Source: Roseiarcus sp963741405 (GTDB taxonomy: Bacteria > Pseudomonadota > Alphaproteobacteria > Rhizobiales > Beijerinckiaceae). Taken from it: a DNA stretch of 64,000 nt. This document shows positions 55,146 through 64,000 of the stretch, piece after piece. The notes under the pieces are model-generated. The model was not told the origin of the DNA and did no database searches. It saw only the letters and a program-made list of their open reading frames with translations. Where the stretch lies: assembly GCA_963741405.1 (NCBI GenBank), contig CAVUHX010000040.1, positions 62,001 through 126,000 on the forward strand, in the 5' to 3' direction. The first letter of the stretch is position 1, and each line of letters begins with the position of its first letter. The position numbers and the translations under genes are program-made.

Positions 55146-56915
55146 TCAGCCTCCGCCGAGCACCCCCCGCATCGCCCCATCCGTCTCCTGCGCGTAGCGG
55201 CGCGCGGCGAAGGCCTCGCCGAGGAGGCCGAGCACGTGACCGGTTTCGCGAGAGGTCACGGCGAGCGTGTCGGCATGCGCGGCGCCGAACAGATCGAGCG
55301 CCGAGCGCACGTCGTCGTCCGGATGGAGGGTCGTCGCCGGCAGGCGTGCGATCACGCCGACCGGCCCGCCGTCGTCGCCCTCCTCGAGCGCATGAGCGTG
55401 GGCCTCGGGAACGAGGATCAGCCCGTGATAGCGGCCATCCTCTCCGACGGCGACCACGACATTGGCGCTGCCGAGCGGATGGGCCTCGCGAAAAGCGCGG
55501 AAGCTCTCCTCGGCTGGAAACACCGACGGCGCGGGAACCATCATCTTCGCCACGGTCAGTTCGCGCTGCCAGCCGACGTCCTGCCCGCCGCGAATGGTCT
55601 CGCCCCTGAGGTGCAGGCGCCAAGTGGTGAACGAGTAGCCGAAGGTCGCGCGCACCGCGAGGGTGGCGGCGATCGAGGCGGCGAGCACTCCGCCGGCGAT
55701 GCCGAGGTTTCCGGTGCTTTCAAGGACGAGAAAGGTCATGGTCAGCGGTCCGCCGACGATCGCCGTGCTCAGGGCTCCCATGCCGACCAGTACGCAGGCG
55801 ATCGTGTCGAGCCCGACCGAGGGAAAGAGGAAGCTGAAAGCGACTGCGTAGAGCTTGCCGAGAAGCGAGCCGACGAACAGCGAAGCAAAGAACAATCCGC
55901 CGCGAAAGCCCGACGCGAGCGAGGCAAGGCTGGCGAACAGCTTCACGAGAATGAGGACGGCGAGCTCCGTCGCCGTCAACGGCGAATAGAAGTCGAGGCC
56001 GAGGGCGCCGTGCCCGGCGCCCAGGATCTGCGGAGTGTAGAGAGCCATGGCGCCGAGCAGGAGCCCACCCGCGACCGGCCGCAGCACGCGTGAGGGCACG
56101 ACGGCGCGAAAGCCGCGCTCAATCAGCGCCGCCGCCCGCATTGCTCCGACCCCGACCGCTGCCGCGACCAGGCCGAGCCCGATCAGGGCGCCATAGTGAA
56201 GAGCATTGAGGGCCGGCGCCTCCGGCGCGCTGATGACATAAGGCGCGCCGATGATCGCCTTGGTGACCAGCACCGCGGTGAGCGAGGCGGCGAAGACCGG
56301 TACGGCATTGGCCAGGGAATAGGCGCCGATGATGAGCTCGAAAGCGTAGAAGGCGCCGGTCAGCGGCGCGCCGAACGCGGCGGCGATCGCGCCGCCGGCG
56401 CCGCAGCCGACCAGCATGCGCAGGTCCTGTCGGCGGAGGTGCAGATCGAGACCCAGCCACGACGCGACGCCGGCGCCGATCTGCGCGTAGCCGGCCTCGA
56501 GCCCGACCGATGCGCCGCATCCGTTTGACATCACCGTCTGGGCGGCGACGAGCGCGCTGTCGGAAAGCGACATGCGCCCGCCGCGCAGCGCATTGGCCTC
56601 GACGGGATCGACCGCCGGCGGCAGTTTCCTCCTTGCCCGCCAGGCGTCGATCGTTCCGAGCGCAAGTCCCGACAGCATCGGCGCGAGGAATGCGGCGAGC
56701 GGAGGAACGTGGTCGGCGGCGCTGAGGCGCACGTCGAAGGGAATCCCGTAAATGATTCGATGAGCGAAGTTGACGATCGAGGTCATCAGCGTGACGCAGA
56801 GGCCGGCCAGCACGCCGATGCCGATGGCAAGCACGACCAGGCCGAGTTCGCTCGCGCGCAGGCGGGCGCGAAGGCGCGCGAGCGCTCCGAGCACGGGACG
56901 CCGCAGAAAACTCAT
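55146..56915 (-). CDS. ClC-family chloride channel or transporter with CBS domain
   Basis: This 589-residue membrane protein has the ClC pore motif N-G-C-G-A-S-V-G-L-E-A-G-Y, many helices (G-A-G-G-A-I-A-A-A-F-G-A-P-L-T-G-A-F-Y-A) and F-R-G-G-L-F-F-A-S-L. The last ~140 residues are a cytoplasmic CBS-type region. G-L-E-A-G in place of the usual G-K/R-E-G-P points to a subfamily without the classic gating Glu context. It converges on the cytochrome gene (9-base gap). Confidence 0.9.
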   Translation of the reverse strand: MSFLRRPVLGALARLRARLRASELGLVVLAIGIGVLAGLCVTLMTSIVNFAHRIIYGIPFDVRLSAADHVPPLAAFLAPMLSGLALGTIDAWRARRKLPPAVDPVEANALRGGRMSLSDSALVAAQTVMSNGCGASVGLEAGYAQIGAGVASWLGLDLHLRRQDLRMLVGCGAGGAIAAAFGAPLTGAFYAFELIIGAYSLANAVPVFAASLTAVLVTKAIIGAPYVISAPEAPALNALHYGALIGLGLVAAAVGVGAMRAAALIERGFRAVVPSRVLRPVAGGLLLGAMALYTPQILGAGHGALGLDFYSPLTATELAVLILVKLFASLASLASGFRGGLFFASLFVGSLLGKLYAVAFSFLFPSVGLDTIACVLVGMGALSTAIVGGPLTMTFLVLESTGNLGIAGGVLAASIAATLAVRATFGYSFTTWRLHLRGETIRGGQDVGWQRELTVAKMMVPAPSVFPAEESFRAFREAHPLGSANVVVAVGEDGRYHGLILVPEAHAHALEEGDDGGPVGVIARLPATTLHPDDDVRSALDLFGAAHADTLAVTSRETGHVLGLLGEAFAARRYAQETDGAMRGVLGGG

Positions 56916-56999
56916 CGCGTCCGTCGCCGGAGCTGGACAGAGCCTTTCGACATAGGCCGATTTATGCCCGGACGGTCACCCAAAGCCAAGTACGGCAGG

Positions 57000-58127
57000 T
57001 CAGCGCCCGGCCAGCGCCATGTCGTCGCGGTGAATCATTTCGGCGCGCCCGGGCGATCCGAGGACATGCACGATGTCGCGCGACTTGCGACCGCGGATTC
57101 GCTCGGCGTGCAGCGCATCATAGGCGATCAGCCCGCGCCCGATCTCTGCTCCGTGCTCGTCGCGGATTGCGACGCAGTCGCCGCGCGAGAACACGCCCTC
57201 TATCCGGGTGACGCCCGCGGGCAGGAGGCTCTTGCCGCCGGCGAGCGCCGCGACCGCCCCGGCGTCGACGAACACCGAGCCCTTCGTTTCAAGCGATCCG
57301 CCGATCCAGATCTTACGGGCCGCGACGGGGTTCGATGGCGTGAGGAACCACGTGCAGCGCCCACCGTCGGCGATGCGGGCGATCGGATGCTGGACGCGTC
57401 CGTCCGCGATGACCATGTGGGTGCCCGCGGATGTCGCGATCCGGGCCGCTTCGATTTTGGTGCGCATGCCGCCGCGCGACAGTTCGGAAGCCGCCCCGCC
57501 CGCCATCGTCTCGATTTCCGGCGTAACCTTCTCGACGATCGGCAGGAGCCGCGCATGCGCATTCCCGGACGGCGGAGCGCTATAAAGGCCGGCGACGTCA
57601 GAGAGCAGAACGAGCAGGTCGGCGCTCGCCATGGTCGCGACGCGCGCGGCGAGCCGGTCGTTATCGCCATAGCGGATCTCGCTCGTCGCGACGGTGTCGT
57701 TCTCGTTGATCACGGGAACGGCGCGCAAGGCGATCAGGCGGCCGAGGGTTGCGCGCGCGTTGAGATAGCGGCGCCGCTCCTCCGTATCCTGCAGGGTCAC
57801 CAGCACCTGACCTGCGACGATGTCATGGGTCTGCAGAGCCCGCGACCAGGCGCTCGCCAACGCGATCTGCCCGATCGCGGCGGAGGCCTGGCTGTCTTCG
57901 AGCTTCAGCGCGCCTTTCGGCAGACCTGCGACGGTCCGTCCGAGGGCGATGGCCCCCGACGACACCACGAGCACATTTGCGCCCCGCTGGTGGAGCGCCG
58001 CCAAGTCTTCGACGAGCGCCTCGAGCCAGGCTTGCTTTACCGCACCCCGGGCCGAATCGACGAGCAGCGACGAGCCGACCTTGACGACGATGCGGTTGAA
58101 CCGGTCGAGTGAGGGAACCTGGGCCAC
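57000..58127 (-). CDS. proB: Glutamate 5-kinase ProB
   Basis: ProB phosphorylates glutamate in the first step of proline synthesis. The 375-residue product has I-V-V-K-V-G-S-S-L-L-V at the start, V-V-S-S-G-A-I-A-L-G, I-N-E-N-D-T-V-A-T and Y-G-D-N-D-R-L-A-A-R-V-A in the kinase domain, and a C-terminal PUA domain (from about residue 277; G-D-C-V-A-I-R-D). obgE often lies upstream in alphaproteobacteria; here an IS1380 element begins 190 bases upstream. Confidence 0.94.
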   Translation of the reverse strand: MAQVPSLDRFNRIVVKVGSSLLVDSARGAVKQAWLEALVEDLAALHQRGANVLVVSSGAIALGRTVAGLPKGALKLEDSQASAAIGQIALASAWSRALQTHDIVAGQVLVTLQDTEERRRYLNARATLGRLIALRAVPVINENDTVATSEIRYGDNDRLAARVATMASADLLVLLSDVAGLYSAPPSGNAHARLLPIVEKVTPEIETMAGGAASELSRGGMRTKIEAARIATSAGTHMVIADGRVQHPIARIADGGRCTWFLTPSNPVAARKIWIGGSLETKGSVFVDAGAVAALAGGKSLLPAGVTRIEGVFSRGDCVAIRDEHGAEIGRGLIAYDALHAERIRGRKSRDIVHVLGSPGRAEMIHRDDMALAGR

Positions 58128-58164
58128 CGGCTGAGACCTGAAAAAAAATGGACTCGCGCCCCTG

Positions 58165-58190
58165 AAATCGCGGAATCACGGCGATTTTTT
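58165..58190 (+). terminator. Terminator-like hairpin upstream of proB
   Basis: AAATCGC and GCGATTT pair over 7 bp with a 9-base loop and are followed by TTT. The T run is on the plus strand, where no gene reads into it, so the hairpin may be the leftover end of a gene removed by the IS1380 insertion. Otherwise 58128-58318 shows no gene. Confidence 0.4.
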
Positions 58191-58318
58191 CGTCTAGAGC
58201 AGGCAGGTGGGGATGGCAAGGCGGCGGCTGCCGGTCGGTTCGCACGGGCCTCGCGCGAGACGAATGATCCGATTCCAACAACAGAACTTCTCAAGTACGG
58301 AAGGACCTGGATTCATCG

Positions 58319-60173
58319 TCAAGAAATTGAAGTTCCCCGTTGGCCTTGAGGGATCAAGGAGATAGTTTTGGTTTGCAACTCGAAAACTATCACCAACGGG
58401 GTGCGGGGATGTTGGCACAGGGCGTGCTTGATTTCCAATACGAGAGTGATTCGTCGCGCCATGGGTTGACGTCGTTGGCCGGTCTTGCGGTCTATCTCGA
58501 TCTGGTGAAGGCCAGTGGGCTGGGGGCGGCGATTCAGCGGCATGTTGGCGTGGCGGGAAGCCAGGGCTGGCTGGACATCCAGATGGTTCTGGCGGTGGTG
58601 TTGCTGAACCTGGCCGGCGGCGATTGCGTTGACGACATCGAGCGGTTGGAGCGCGACGGCGGGTTTTCGGCGATTCTTCGGGCGATCGAGAAGGATTTGC
58701 TGTCTCGAGCCGAACGTCGCGCGTTGAAGACCCGGTGGCGGCGCGAGCGGGAGCGCGCGACGCCCTCGCCTTCGGCGCTGTCGGCCTGGTTGGCGCGTTT
58801 CCATGACCCGGCCTCGCCCAAGGCGGCGGCGGGAACGGCTTTCATTCCCGAGGTCACGAGGGAACTCCAGGGACTTTGGCGGGTGAACCGGTCGCTGCTG
58901 GCGTTCGCGCAAGAGCATGCGCAGGCGACGACGGCGACGCTGGACATGGACGCCACGCTGATCGAGACGCACAAGCGCGACGCGCTGTTCTGCTACAAGA
59001 AGTTCAAGGCCTATCAGCCGCTGAATTGCTGGTGGTCTGAACAGGGCGCGATGCTCTATTCGGAGTTTCGCGATGGCAACGTTCCGGCTGGACACGAACA
59101 ATTGCGCGTCCTGAAGGACTGCCTGCCCCATTTGCCCGACAGCGTGAAGACAGTCTCGCTGCGCTCGGACACGGCGGTTTATCAAGAGGAATTGTTGCTG
59201 TACTGCGGCGAGGGCAAGAACCCGCGCTTCGGCGTGATCGAGTTCGCGGTCGGCGCCGACGTGACCGAAGCGTTTCGCACGGCCGTGCTGGCGACGGCGG
59301 AAAGCGAGTGGCGCCCGCTGATCCGCCGGGTGGGGGACAAGTCTTACGCGACCGATCAGGAATGGGCCGAGGTGGCCTACGCGCCCAATTGGGCCGGAGA
59401 CAGCGGCAAGCGCGCCGATTATCGTTTTCTGGCGATCCGCGAGCCGCTGCGCCTATTGGCGCTGGGCGGCGAGGAGAAACTGCCGTTCCCGACAGGAGGC
59501 TTCGGCCGCAAGGGACTCCCCAAACGTTCGGCGTCGTGACCAACCGCCAGGGTCCGGGCGACGGCGTGATCGGGTGGTTGCGCGAACGCTGCGGCAAGAG
59601 CGAGGAGGTCCATTCGGGGTTGAAGTCCGACTTGGCCGGAGGGCAGATGCCTTCGGGCTTGTTCGGGGCCAACGCGGACCTGGTGGGCCCTGTCGATCCT
59701 GGCGTTCAACCTGAACGCGGCGATGAAGCGCCTGGCGCTGGGCGAGGGCTGGGCGAGCAAACGCATGAAGGCTCTGCGTTTCCATGTGACCGGCCTGCCT
59801 GGGCGCGTGGTCAGCCACGCTCGCCAGGTGATCGTTCGGCTGGGCGGCGGAGCCGAGGCGCTGGCGACGATCCTCAACGCGCGCGCGAGGATCCGCGCGC
59901 TCGCGCATGGACCGGCCGGATGACGCAAAACCACTCGCTCCCCATCCGAAACCGCGCGTCCGCGGCCGCCGCCTGCAGCAGCCATGATAAACCGCGTCCG
60001 CGCGAAAGCGGCCCAACTCGCGCAAGTTGCACCCGGTCGTTGCAGGACTCGCGGCGCACGAAGACGAAGCAGAGGAGGTGACCGAAAACTCGACGCCGTG
60101 ACCTTGCCAGCCCCTCGAGACCGCAAAATCGGTCACGCCAAGGCGCGCGCCCAGATTTGATCGGGGATTGTGG
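58319..60173 (+). mobile_element. IS1380-family element, copy 1 (decayed)
   Basis: It starts TCAAGAAATTGAAGTTCCCC, and the same opening, slightly diverged, begins the next element at 60191. The right end is placed where the shared CCGCAAAATCGGTCACGC ... ATTGTGG block stops. The boundaries are approximate. The single transposase gene is broken by two frameshifts. Confidence 0.7.
58409..59923 (+). pseudogene. IS1380-family transposase (two frameshifts)
   Basis: From ATG 58409 (M-L-A-Q-G-V-L-D-F-Q-Y-E) the frame shows A-T-L-D-M-D-A-T-L-I-E (first Asp), V-S-L-R-S-D-T-A-V-Y (second Asp) and the long C-terminal region. A missing T in AAACGTTCGG near 59524 shifts the frame after G-L-P-K, and an extra A near 59684 shifts it again before W-A-L-S-I-L-A-F-N-L-N. 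The last frame ends A-L-A-H-G-P-A-G. The gene is probably dead. Confidence 0.8.
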
Positions 60174-60869
60174 GCGTCCTGAATTCCGCATCAAGAAAAT
60201 TCAAGTTCCCCGTTGGCCCTGAAGAATCAGGGAGATAGTCTTGGTTTGCGACTCAAGGACCATCACCAACGGGGTGCGCGATGGTGGCACAGGGGCTGCT
60301 CGATTTCCAGTATGAGGCCGATTCGTCCAGCCATGGATTGACGTCGCTGGCCGGGCTTCCGTTGTATCTTGACCTGATCAAGGCCTGCGGGCTGGGCGGG
60401 GCGATCCAGCGGCATGTTCGGGCGGCCGGCGGCCAAGGCTGGCTCGACATCCAGATGGTTCTGGCGGTGATTTTCCTGAATCTGTCCGGCGGCGACTGCG
60501 TGGAAGACATCGAACGGTTGGAGCGCGACAGCGGCTTTTCGGCGATCCTGCGGGCGATCGAGAAGGATTTGCTTTCGCGCGCCGACCGGCGGTCGCTGAA
60601 AAGCCGCTGGCGGCGCGAGCGCGAGCGGGCGACGCCCTCGCCGTCGGCGCTGTCGGGCTGGCTGGAACGGTTCGATGATCCAGCCTCGCCCAAGGCGGTC
60701 GCGGGGACGGCGTTCATTCCGGCGGCGACGCAGGAACTGCGCGGTCTATGGCGGGTGAATCAAGCGCTGCTGGACTTTCTGCAGCAGCGTCAGCCCGCGG
60801 CCACGGCGACGCTGGACATGGACGCGACGCTGATTGCGACGCACAAGCGCGAGGCGCTGTTTTGCTATA

Positions 60870-62013
60870 CTCCGCTCACGCCAAGATGCGAAAATTGGCG
60901 GGGCGGATTATGCGGAAATTATCTGTGATCGAATCGGCGATTTCTCCCCATCGACTGGGGACTTCGGCGCGCAGGAAGTGGAGCATCGCGTCGGCGAATT
61001 CACGATATGTGGGATAGGTCCTGTTGTGGGTCAGAGACTTGTGCATCACGCCCCACAACCGCTCGATCGGGTTCAGATGCGGGCAGTAGGCGGGGATGAA
61101 ATGCAGCTTGATGCGTCTGCCGGGCTGCGCCAGCCACTCTCGCACAAGAGCGGCATGATGATAGCGCGCATTGTCCAGAAACACGTGGATCAGCGCCAGC
61201 AGTGGATACATCGCCTCGATCGCTTGCAGCAGCCGGATGGTTGAGGCGGCGTCGACGGTTTCGACGTCGATCATCGCCGTCTTGCCGGTTTCGAGATCGA
61301 TGGCCCCGTGAATGTTCAGGCGCTGGCGTCCGCTGGTCTGCTCGATCGCCAGATGCTCCTTCGCCGGCGCCCAACAGCCGACGGGGCGCGCCGCATGGGT
61401 CGGATGCACGGCGTCCACGAACAGCACAGCCTCGTCCGGCCCCAGCGAATTCAGCACGTTCTCGTAGGTTTCGATGAACGCCTGCTGTTTTTCCGGGTCG
61501 AGCTTGCGTCCGATCGTCTCGGGCTTGTGGTATTCGAGCCCGAGCCGATGCAGCATCGCCACCAGCCCAGAACGGCTCTCATAAACGACGCCGAATTCCC
61601 TCTCGATATACGCGCCGACGTCACGTGTCGAACGCGGCAAGGTCGCAGCGATCCACGACTGCAACTTCGCTTCTTGATCTTCCGCCAGGCGCGGGCAGGA
61701 GCCGCCGCCGTCAAAGCGCGTCAATCCCTCGAGCCCGTCCTCCAGGAACAGCTGATGCCAGCGCCGGACGGTTTCGTCATCGATGAACAGCGCTGCGGCG
61801 ACACGCTCACAGCTCCAGCCGTCGTCGAGAAGGACCAACGCGTTCGCCCGCCGCGCCAGACGATGCGCCGCCGAACCGTCTCGCGCCAACGCGATCAGAT
61901 CGGCCCGGTCGTCAGCAGAAAGGTAACCCCCGCGAATCATCAACCAAACAAGAATCTGGATTTTGATCCACGGCAACCCCCCTTGCCCCGCTTTCTCAAT
62001 GAGTCAGGGTATA
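60870..62013 (-). mobile_element. IS630-family element
   Basis: The element is inserted at a TA in the IS1380 transposase, and TA flanks it at 60868-60869 and 62014-62015. Removing it restores F-C-Y-K-K-F-K-A-Y in frame. The ends (TACTCCGCTCA and TACCCTGACTCA on the other strand) are only partly alike. Confidence 0.85.
60876..61940 (-). CDS. IS630-family DDE transposase
   Basis: This 354-residue protein starts at ATG 61940 (M-I-R-G-G-Y-L-S-A-D-D-R). A winged-helix region (S-C-E-R-V-A-A-A-L-F-I-D-D-E-T-V-R-R-W) precedes the DDE core: L-F-V-D-A-V-H-P-T, I-H-V-F-L-D-N-A-R-Y-H and C-P-H-L-N-P-I-E-R-L-W. The catalytic D, D and E are present. The gene appears intact, and 12 additional upstream codons are possible. 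Confidence 0.9.
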   Translation of the reverse strand: MIRGGYLSADDRADLIALARDGSAAHRLARRANALVLLDDGWSCERVAAALFIDDETVRRWHQLFLEDGLEGLTRFDGGGSCPRLAEDQEAKLQSWIAATLPRSTRDVGAYIEREFGVVYESRSGLVAMLHRLGLEYHKPETIGRKLDPEKQQAFIETYENVLNSLGPDEAVLFVDAVHPTHAARPVGCWAPAKEHLAIEQTSGRQRLNIHGAIDLETGKTAMIDVETVDAASTIRLLQAIEAMYPLLALIHVFLDNARYHHAALVREWLAQPGRRIKLHFIPAYCPHLNPIERLWGVMHKSLTHNRTYPTYREFADAMLHFLRAEVPSRWGEIADSITDNFRIIRPANFRILA

Positions 62014-63309
62014 TAAGAAGTTCAAGGCGTATCAGCCGCTGAACTGCTGGTGGGCGGAGCAGGGCGCGATGCTCTATTCGGAGTTCCGCGACGGCAACGT
62101 GCCCGCCGGACACGAGCAGTTGCGCGTCCTGCAAGAGAGCCTGCGCCATCTGCCGGACAGCGTGAAGAGGGTCTCGTTGCGTTCGGACACGGCGGGCTAT
62201 CAGGAAGAGCTGCTGCTCTATTGCGGCGAGGGCAAGACCCGCGCTTTGGCGTGATCGAGTTCGCGATCGGCGCCGACGTGACCGAGGCTTTCCGCGCGGC
62301 TGTGCGGACGACGCCGGAGAGCGCATGGAAGCCGCTGATCCGCAAAACGGACGGCCAGCCGCAGCACACCGATCAAGAATGGGCCGAGGTCGTCTACGTG
62401 CCCAATTGGGCCGGACACAGCCGCAACCGCGCCGATTACCGCTTTCTCGCGATCCGCGAGAGGCTCACGCCAACTGGCGCTGGGCGACGAGGCGAAGCTG
62501 CCGTTTCCAACGCAGGCCTTTGGCCAGAAGGGGGTTCACAAACTCTTTGGCCTCGTGACCAACCGCAAGGGTCCGGGCGACGGCGTGATCTGGTGGTTGC
62601 GCGAGCGTTGCGGCAAGAGCGAGGAAGTCCATTCGGCGATGAAATCCGACCTGGCCGGCGGACAGATGCCCTCTGGGCTGTTCGGCGCCAACGCCGCCTG
62701 GTGGGCGCTGACGATCCTGGCGTTCAATCTAAACGCCGCGATGAAGCGTCTCGCGCTGGGCGAGAGATGGGCGGCCAAACGCATGAAGGCGCTGCGCTTC
62801 CATCTGATCGGCCTGCCCGGACGGGTGGTCAGCCACGCCCGCCAGCTGATCATTCGTCTGGGCGGCGGGGCCGAAGCGCTGGCCACCCTCCTCGACGCCC
62901 GCCAAAGGATCCGGGCGCTGGCTCAGGAACCGGCCGGATGAGCCCAAACCGCGCGCTGCCGAGCGTAGACCTGATATCGCGTGGCGTTCCCGGGCGCGGC
63001 GACGACGCCCCGCGCCCGCGTCAGGCGAGCCCGACTCGCCCCGGTTGCACGCAATCATCGCCGGACTCGCCATGCGTGTCGACGAACGTCAGGAGGTGAT
63101 CGACCCCTCGGGATTGTGACACTCGGACCCGTCAACCACCGCAAAATCGGTCACGCACCGGCGCGCACGGTGATTTGTTCGGGAATTGTGGCCCCGTATC
63201 GGGCTTGCCTTCCCCGGCTCGCCGATCGAGTGTGGAGTCTTCCGCTTCTGCAAGATGCGCATAAAGCCGACTCACCAGGCGCGCCGGCCGGGGCGAACGA
63301 GGGAAAATC

Positions 63310-63585
63310 ATGATTCTGCCGTCTATCGACCCCGTGATCGCAGCGGGAGTCGTCCTTTCGACCGCCGCCACCGACGCGGTCTATGTGTTCTTCACCGCCT
63401 CCGTCGCCGCTCGCCGGCGGGTCGTGGCCGCGTCGTGGAGCAGCGTCTGGTATCTCTTGTCGGCGTTCGCCGTCATCAGCTACACTTCGAACTGGGCCTA
63501 TGTGCTGTTCGCCGCATTGGGCTCCTGGATCGGCGGCTACCTGTCGATCACCGCCCTCGACCGCGCGCCGACCCGGCGCGCTTAG
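63310..63585 (+). CDS. Small membrane protein, unknown function
   Basis: This 91-residue frame starts M-I-L-P-S-I-D-P-V-I-A-A-G-V-V-L and has about three hydrophobic segments (D-A-V-Y-V-F-F-T-A-S-V-A, W-Y-L-L-S-A-F-A-V-I-S-Y and A-Y-V-L-F-A-A-L-G-S-W-I-G-G-Y-L). GAGGGAAA precedes the ATG. I do not know a function, though short conserved membrane proteins of this kind are common in Hyphomicrobiales. Confidence 0.6.
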   Translation: MILPSIDPVIAAGVVLSTAATDAVYVFFTASVAARRRVVAASWSSVWYLLSAFAVISYTSNWAYVLFAALGSWIGGYLSITALDRAPTRRA

Positions 63586-63615
63586 GGCCTCCGGCGTGCT
63601 CGCTGCGCACTCGAT

Positions 63616-63816
63616 TCAGCAACGCGCGCAGCAGCCCCCGGCGTCGTGGACCCGGCGCGACGCGCCGATGAGCGTGCGAATGCCGTCCACCAGGGCCGAA
63701 CTGAAGCCGGCAAGCCCATAGCGGTCGAGCGGCGCCAGATGGGCGCAGAGATCGCTGCGCAAGAGCCTCGGGGCGGGCCGCTCGGAAGCCCGGTCGAGGC
63801 TGAAAGGTTGAAACAT
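63616..63816 (-). CDS. Possible small protein, Cys-rich C-terminus
   Basis: This 66-codon frame starts M-F-Q-P-F-S-L-D-R-A-S and ends G-G-C-C-A-R-C. A GGGGA lies just before the ATG, and it would follow the Cys-rich gene at the right edge by 27 bases on the same strand. No domain is recognised. It could be chance. Confidence 0.35.
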   Translation of the reverse strand: MFQPFSLDRASERPAPRLLRSDLCAHLAPLDRYGLAGFSSALVDGIRTLIGASRRVHDAGGCCARC

Positions 63817-63843
63817 CCTGTTTCCCCAGGAGATCGAACGCGG

Positions 63844-64000
63844 TCACATATATGGGGCGCAATTGTCGCAATGGAAGGGTCCGCGTCGCGCCTCGATGTT
63901 GCGACAGGCGAAACACCGCGCGTTCGCCGCGCTTACGAAGCAGACGGCGCCGCAAGGCGCGCCGCCGCGAGCCGGCGGGCGCCCATTCTGAGCCCGCCAG
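63844..64000 (-). CDS. Cys-rich zinc-finger-like protein, C-terminal end (enters from the right edge)
   Basis: The frame is open at base 64000 and ends with TGA at 63844-63846. In its last ~40 residues it has P-C-G-A-V-C-F, A-R-C-F-A-C-R-N and F-H-C-D-N-C-A-P-Y-M. The CxxC pairs C-F-A-C and C-D-N-C, 12 residues apart, are a likely zinc site. The start is outside the window. Confidence 0.45.
   Translation of the reverse strand, partial: WRAQNGRPPARGGAPCGAVCFVSAANARCFACRNIEARRGPFHCDNCAPYM

Larger units (their letters stand above)
60281..62941 (+). pseudogene. IS1380-family transposase, split by IS630 and frameshifted
   Basis: The first part (M-V-A-Q-G-L-L-D-F-Q-Y-E to A-L-F-C-Y) ends at 60869, and the gene resumes at 62014 with K-K-F-K-A-Y-Q-P-L-N-C-W-W. 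Further frameshifts follow, near 62236 (after C-G-E-G-K) and near 62468 (after A-I-R-E), before the final frame to A-Q-E-P-A-G at 62941. The order of blocks is the same as in copy 1. Confidence 0.8.
60191..63191 (+). mobile_element. IS1380-family element, copy 2, interrupted by IS630
   Basis: It has the same left opening (TCAAGAAAATTCAAGTTCCCC) and right block (CCGCAAAATCGGTCACGC) as copy 1 but is clearly diverged. An IS630 element sits in the transposase gene at a TA. The two IS1380 elements lie head to tail 17 bases apart. Between 62942 and 63191 only the non-coding tail of the element is seen. Confidence 0.7.

Overview
The window is high-GC DNA from an alphaproteobacterium, most likely a Hyphomicrobiales member near the Beijerinckiaceae or Rhodoblastus. 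This rests on gene content: a BciA-type divinyl chlorophyllide reductase, BluB, an FrcBCA-like sugar transporter, a glycolate oxidase cluster and rpsD, all recalled from family knowledge. No search was run. No rRNA, tRNA or CRISPR array was seen.

The chromosomal backbone is intact in three stretches. The first, 12.1-26.2 kb, holds an RMD1/DUF155 protein, a frameshifted bciA, a sirtuin, a frameshifted alpha/beta hydrolase, a DUF1254/1214 protein, a flavin monooxygenase, a sugar ABC transporter, two transglutaminase-like proteins and ppk2. The second, 31.4-46.6 kb, holds an L,D-transpeptidase, lutABC, pncB, glcDEF, rpsD, an EamA transporter, a GNAT protein and uvrB. The third, 52.8-58.1 kb, holds an octaheme cytochrome with TPRs, a ClC channel and proB. 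The lut and glc operons, back to back around pncB, give the cell two separate 2-hydroxyacid (lactate and glycolate) oxidation systems.

Between these stretches lie dense insertion-sequence nests (0-11.8, 26.4-31.4, 46.9-52.6 and 58.3-63.2 kb). They contain an IS5 remnant, IS21, two copies of one IS1634 element and a second IS1634 type, IS701, two copies of an ISNCY/IS481-like element, ISAs1 (one whole, one fragment), two decayed IS1380, IS630 and serine-recombinase fragments. Several insertions can be undone to the base: a cupin gene was hit by IS701, which was hit by ISNCY; istB was hit by IS1634; IS1380 was hit by IS630.

Two things look new or poorly described. One is a 1.63-kb single-gene repeat, present twice in direct orientation (5.7 and 49.4 kb). 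It has no visible inverted repeats or target duplication, a hairpin at its left end, and a ~504-residue protein carrying a K-x-Y-D-K...L-R-x-E motif and a C-terminal winged helix; it looks like an unclassified transposable element. The other is the wreck of a radical SAM/SPASM peptide-maturase locus (46.4-49.35 kb). It comprises the C-terminal ~168 residues of an FxsB/GrrM-type maturase and, beyond an IS inserted between them, a short reading frame rich in aromatic-x-Asp/Ser triplets that could be its precursor.

Single-base frameshifts recur in ordinary genes (bciA, the hydrolase, the 5' end of uvrB). They mean either genuine decay or residual sequencing indels, and the uvrB case makes the second possibility real.
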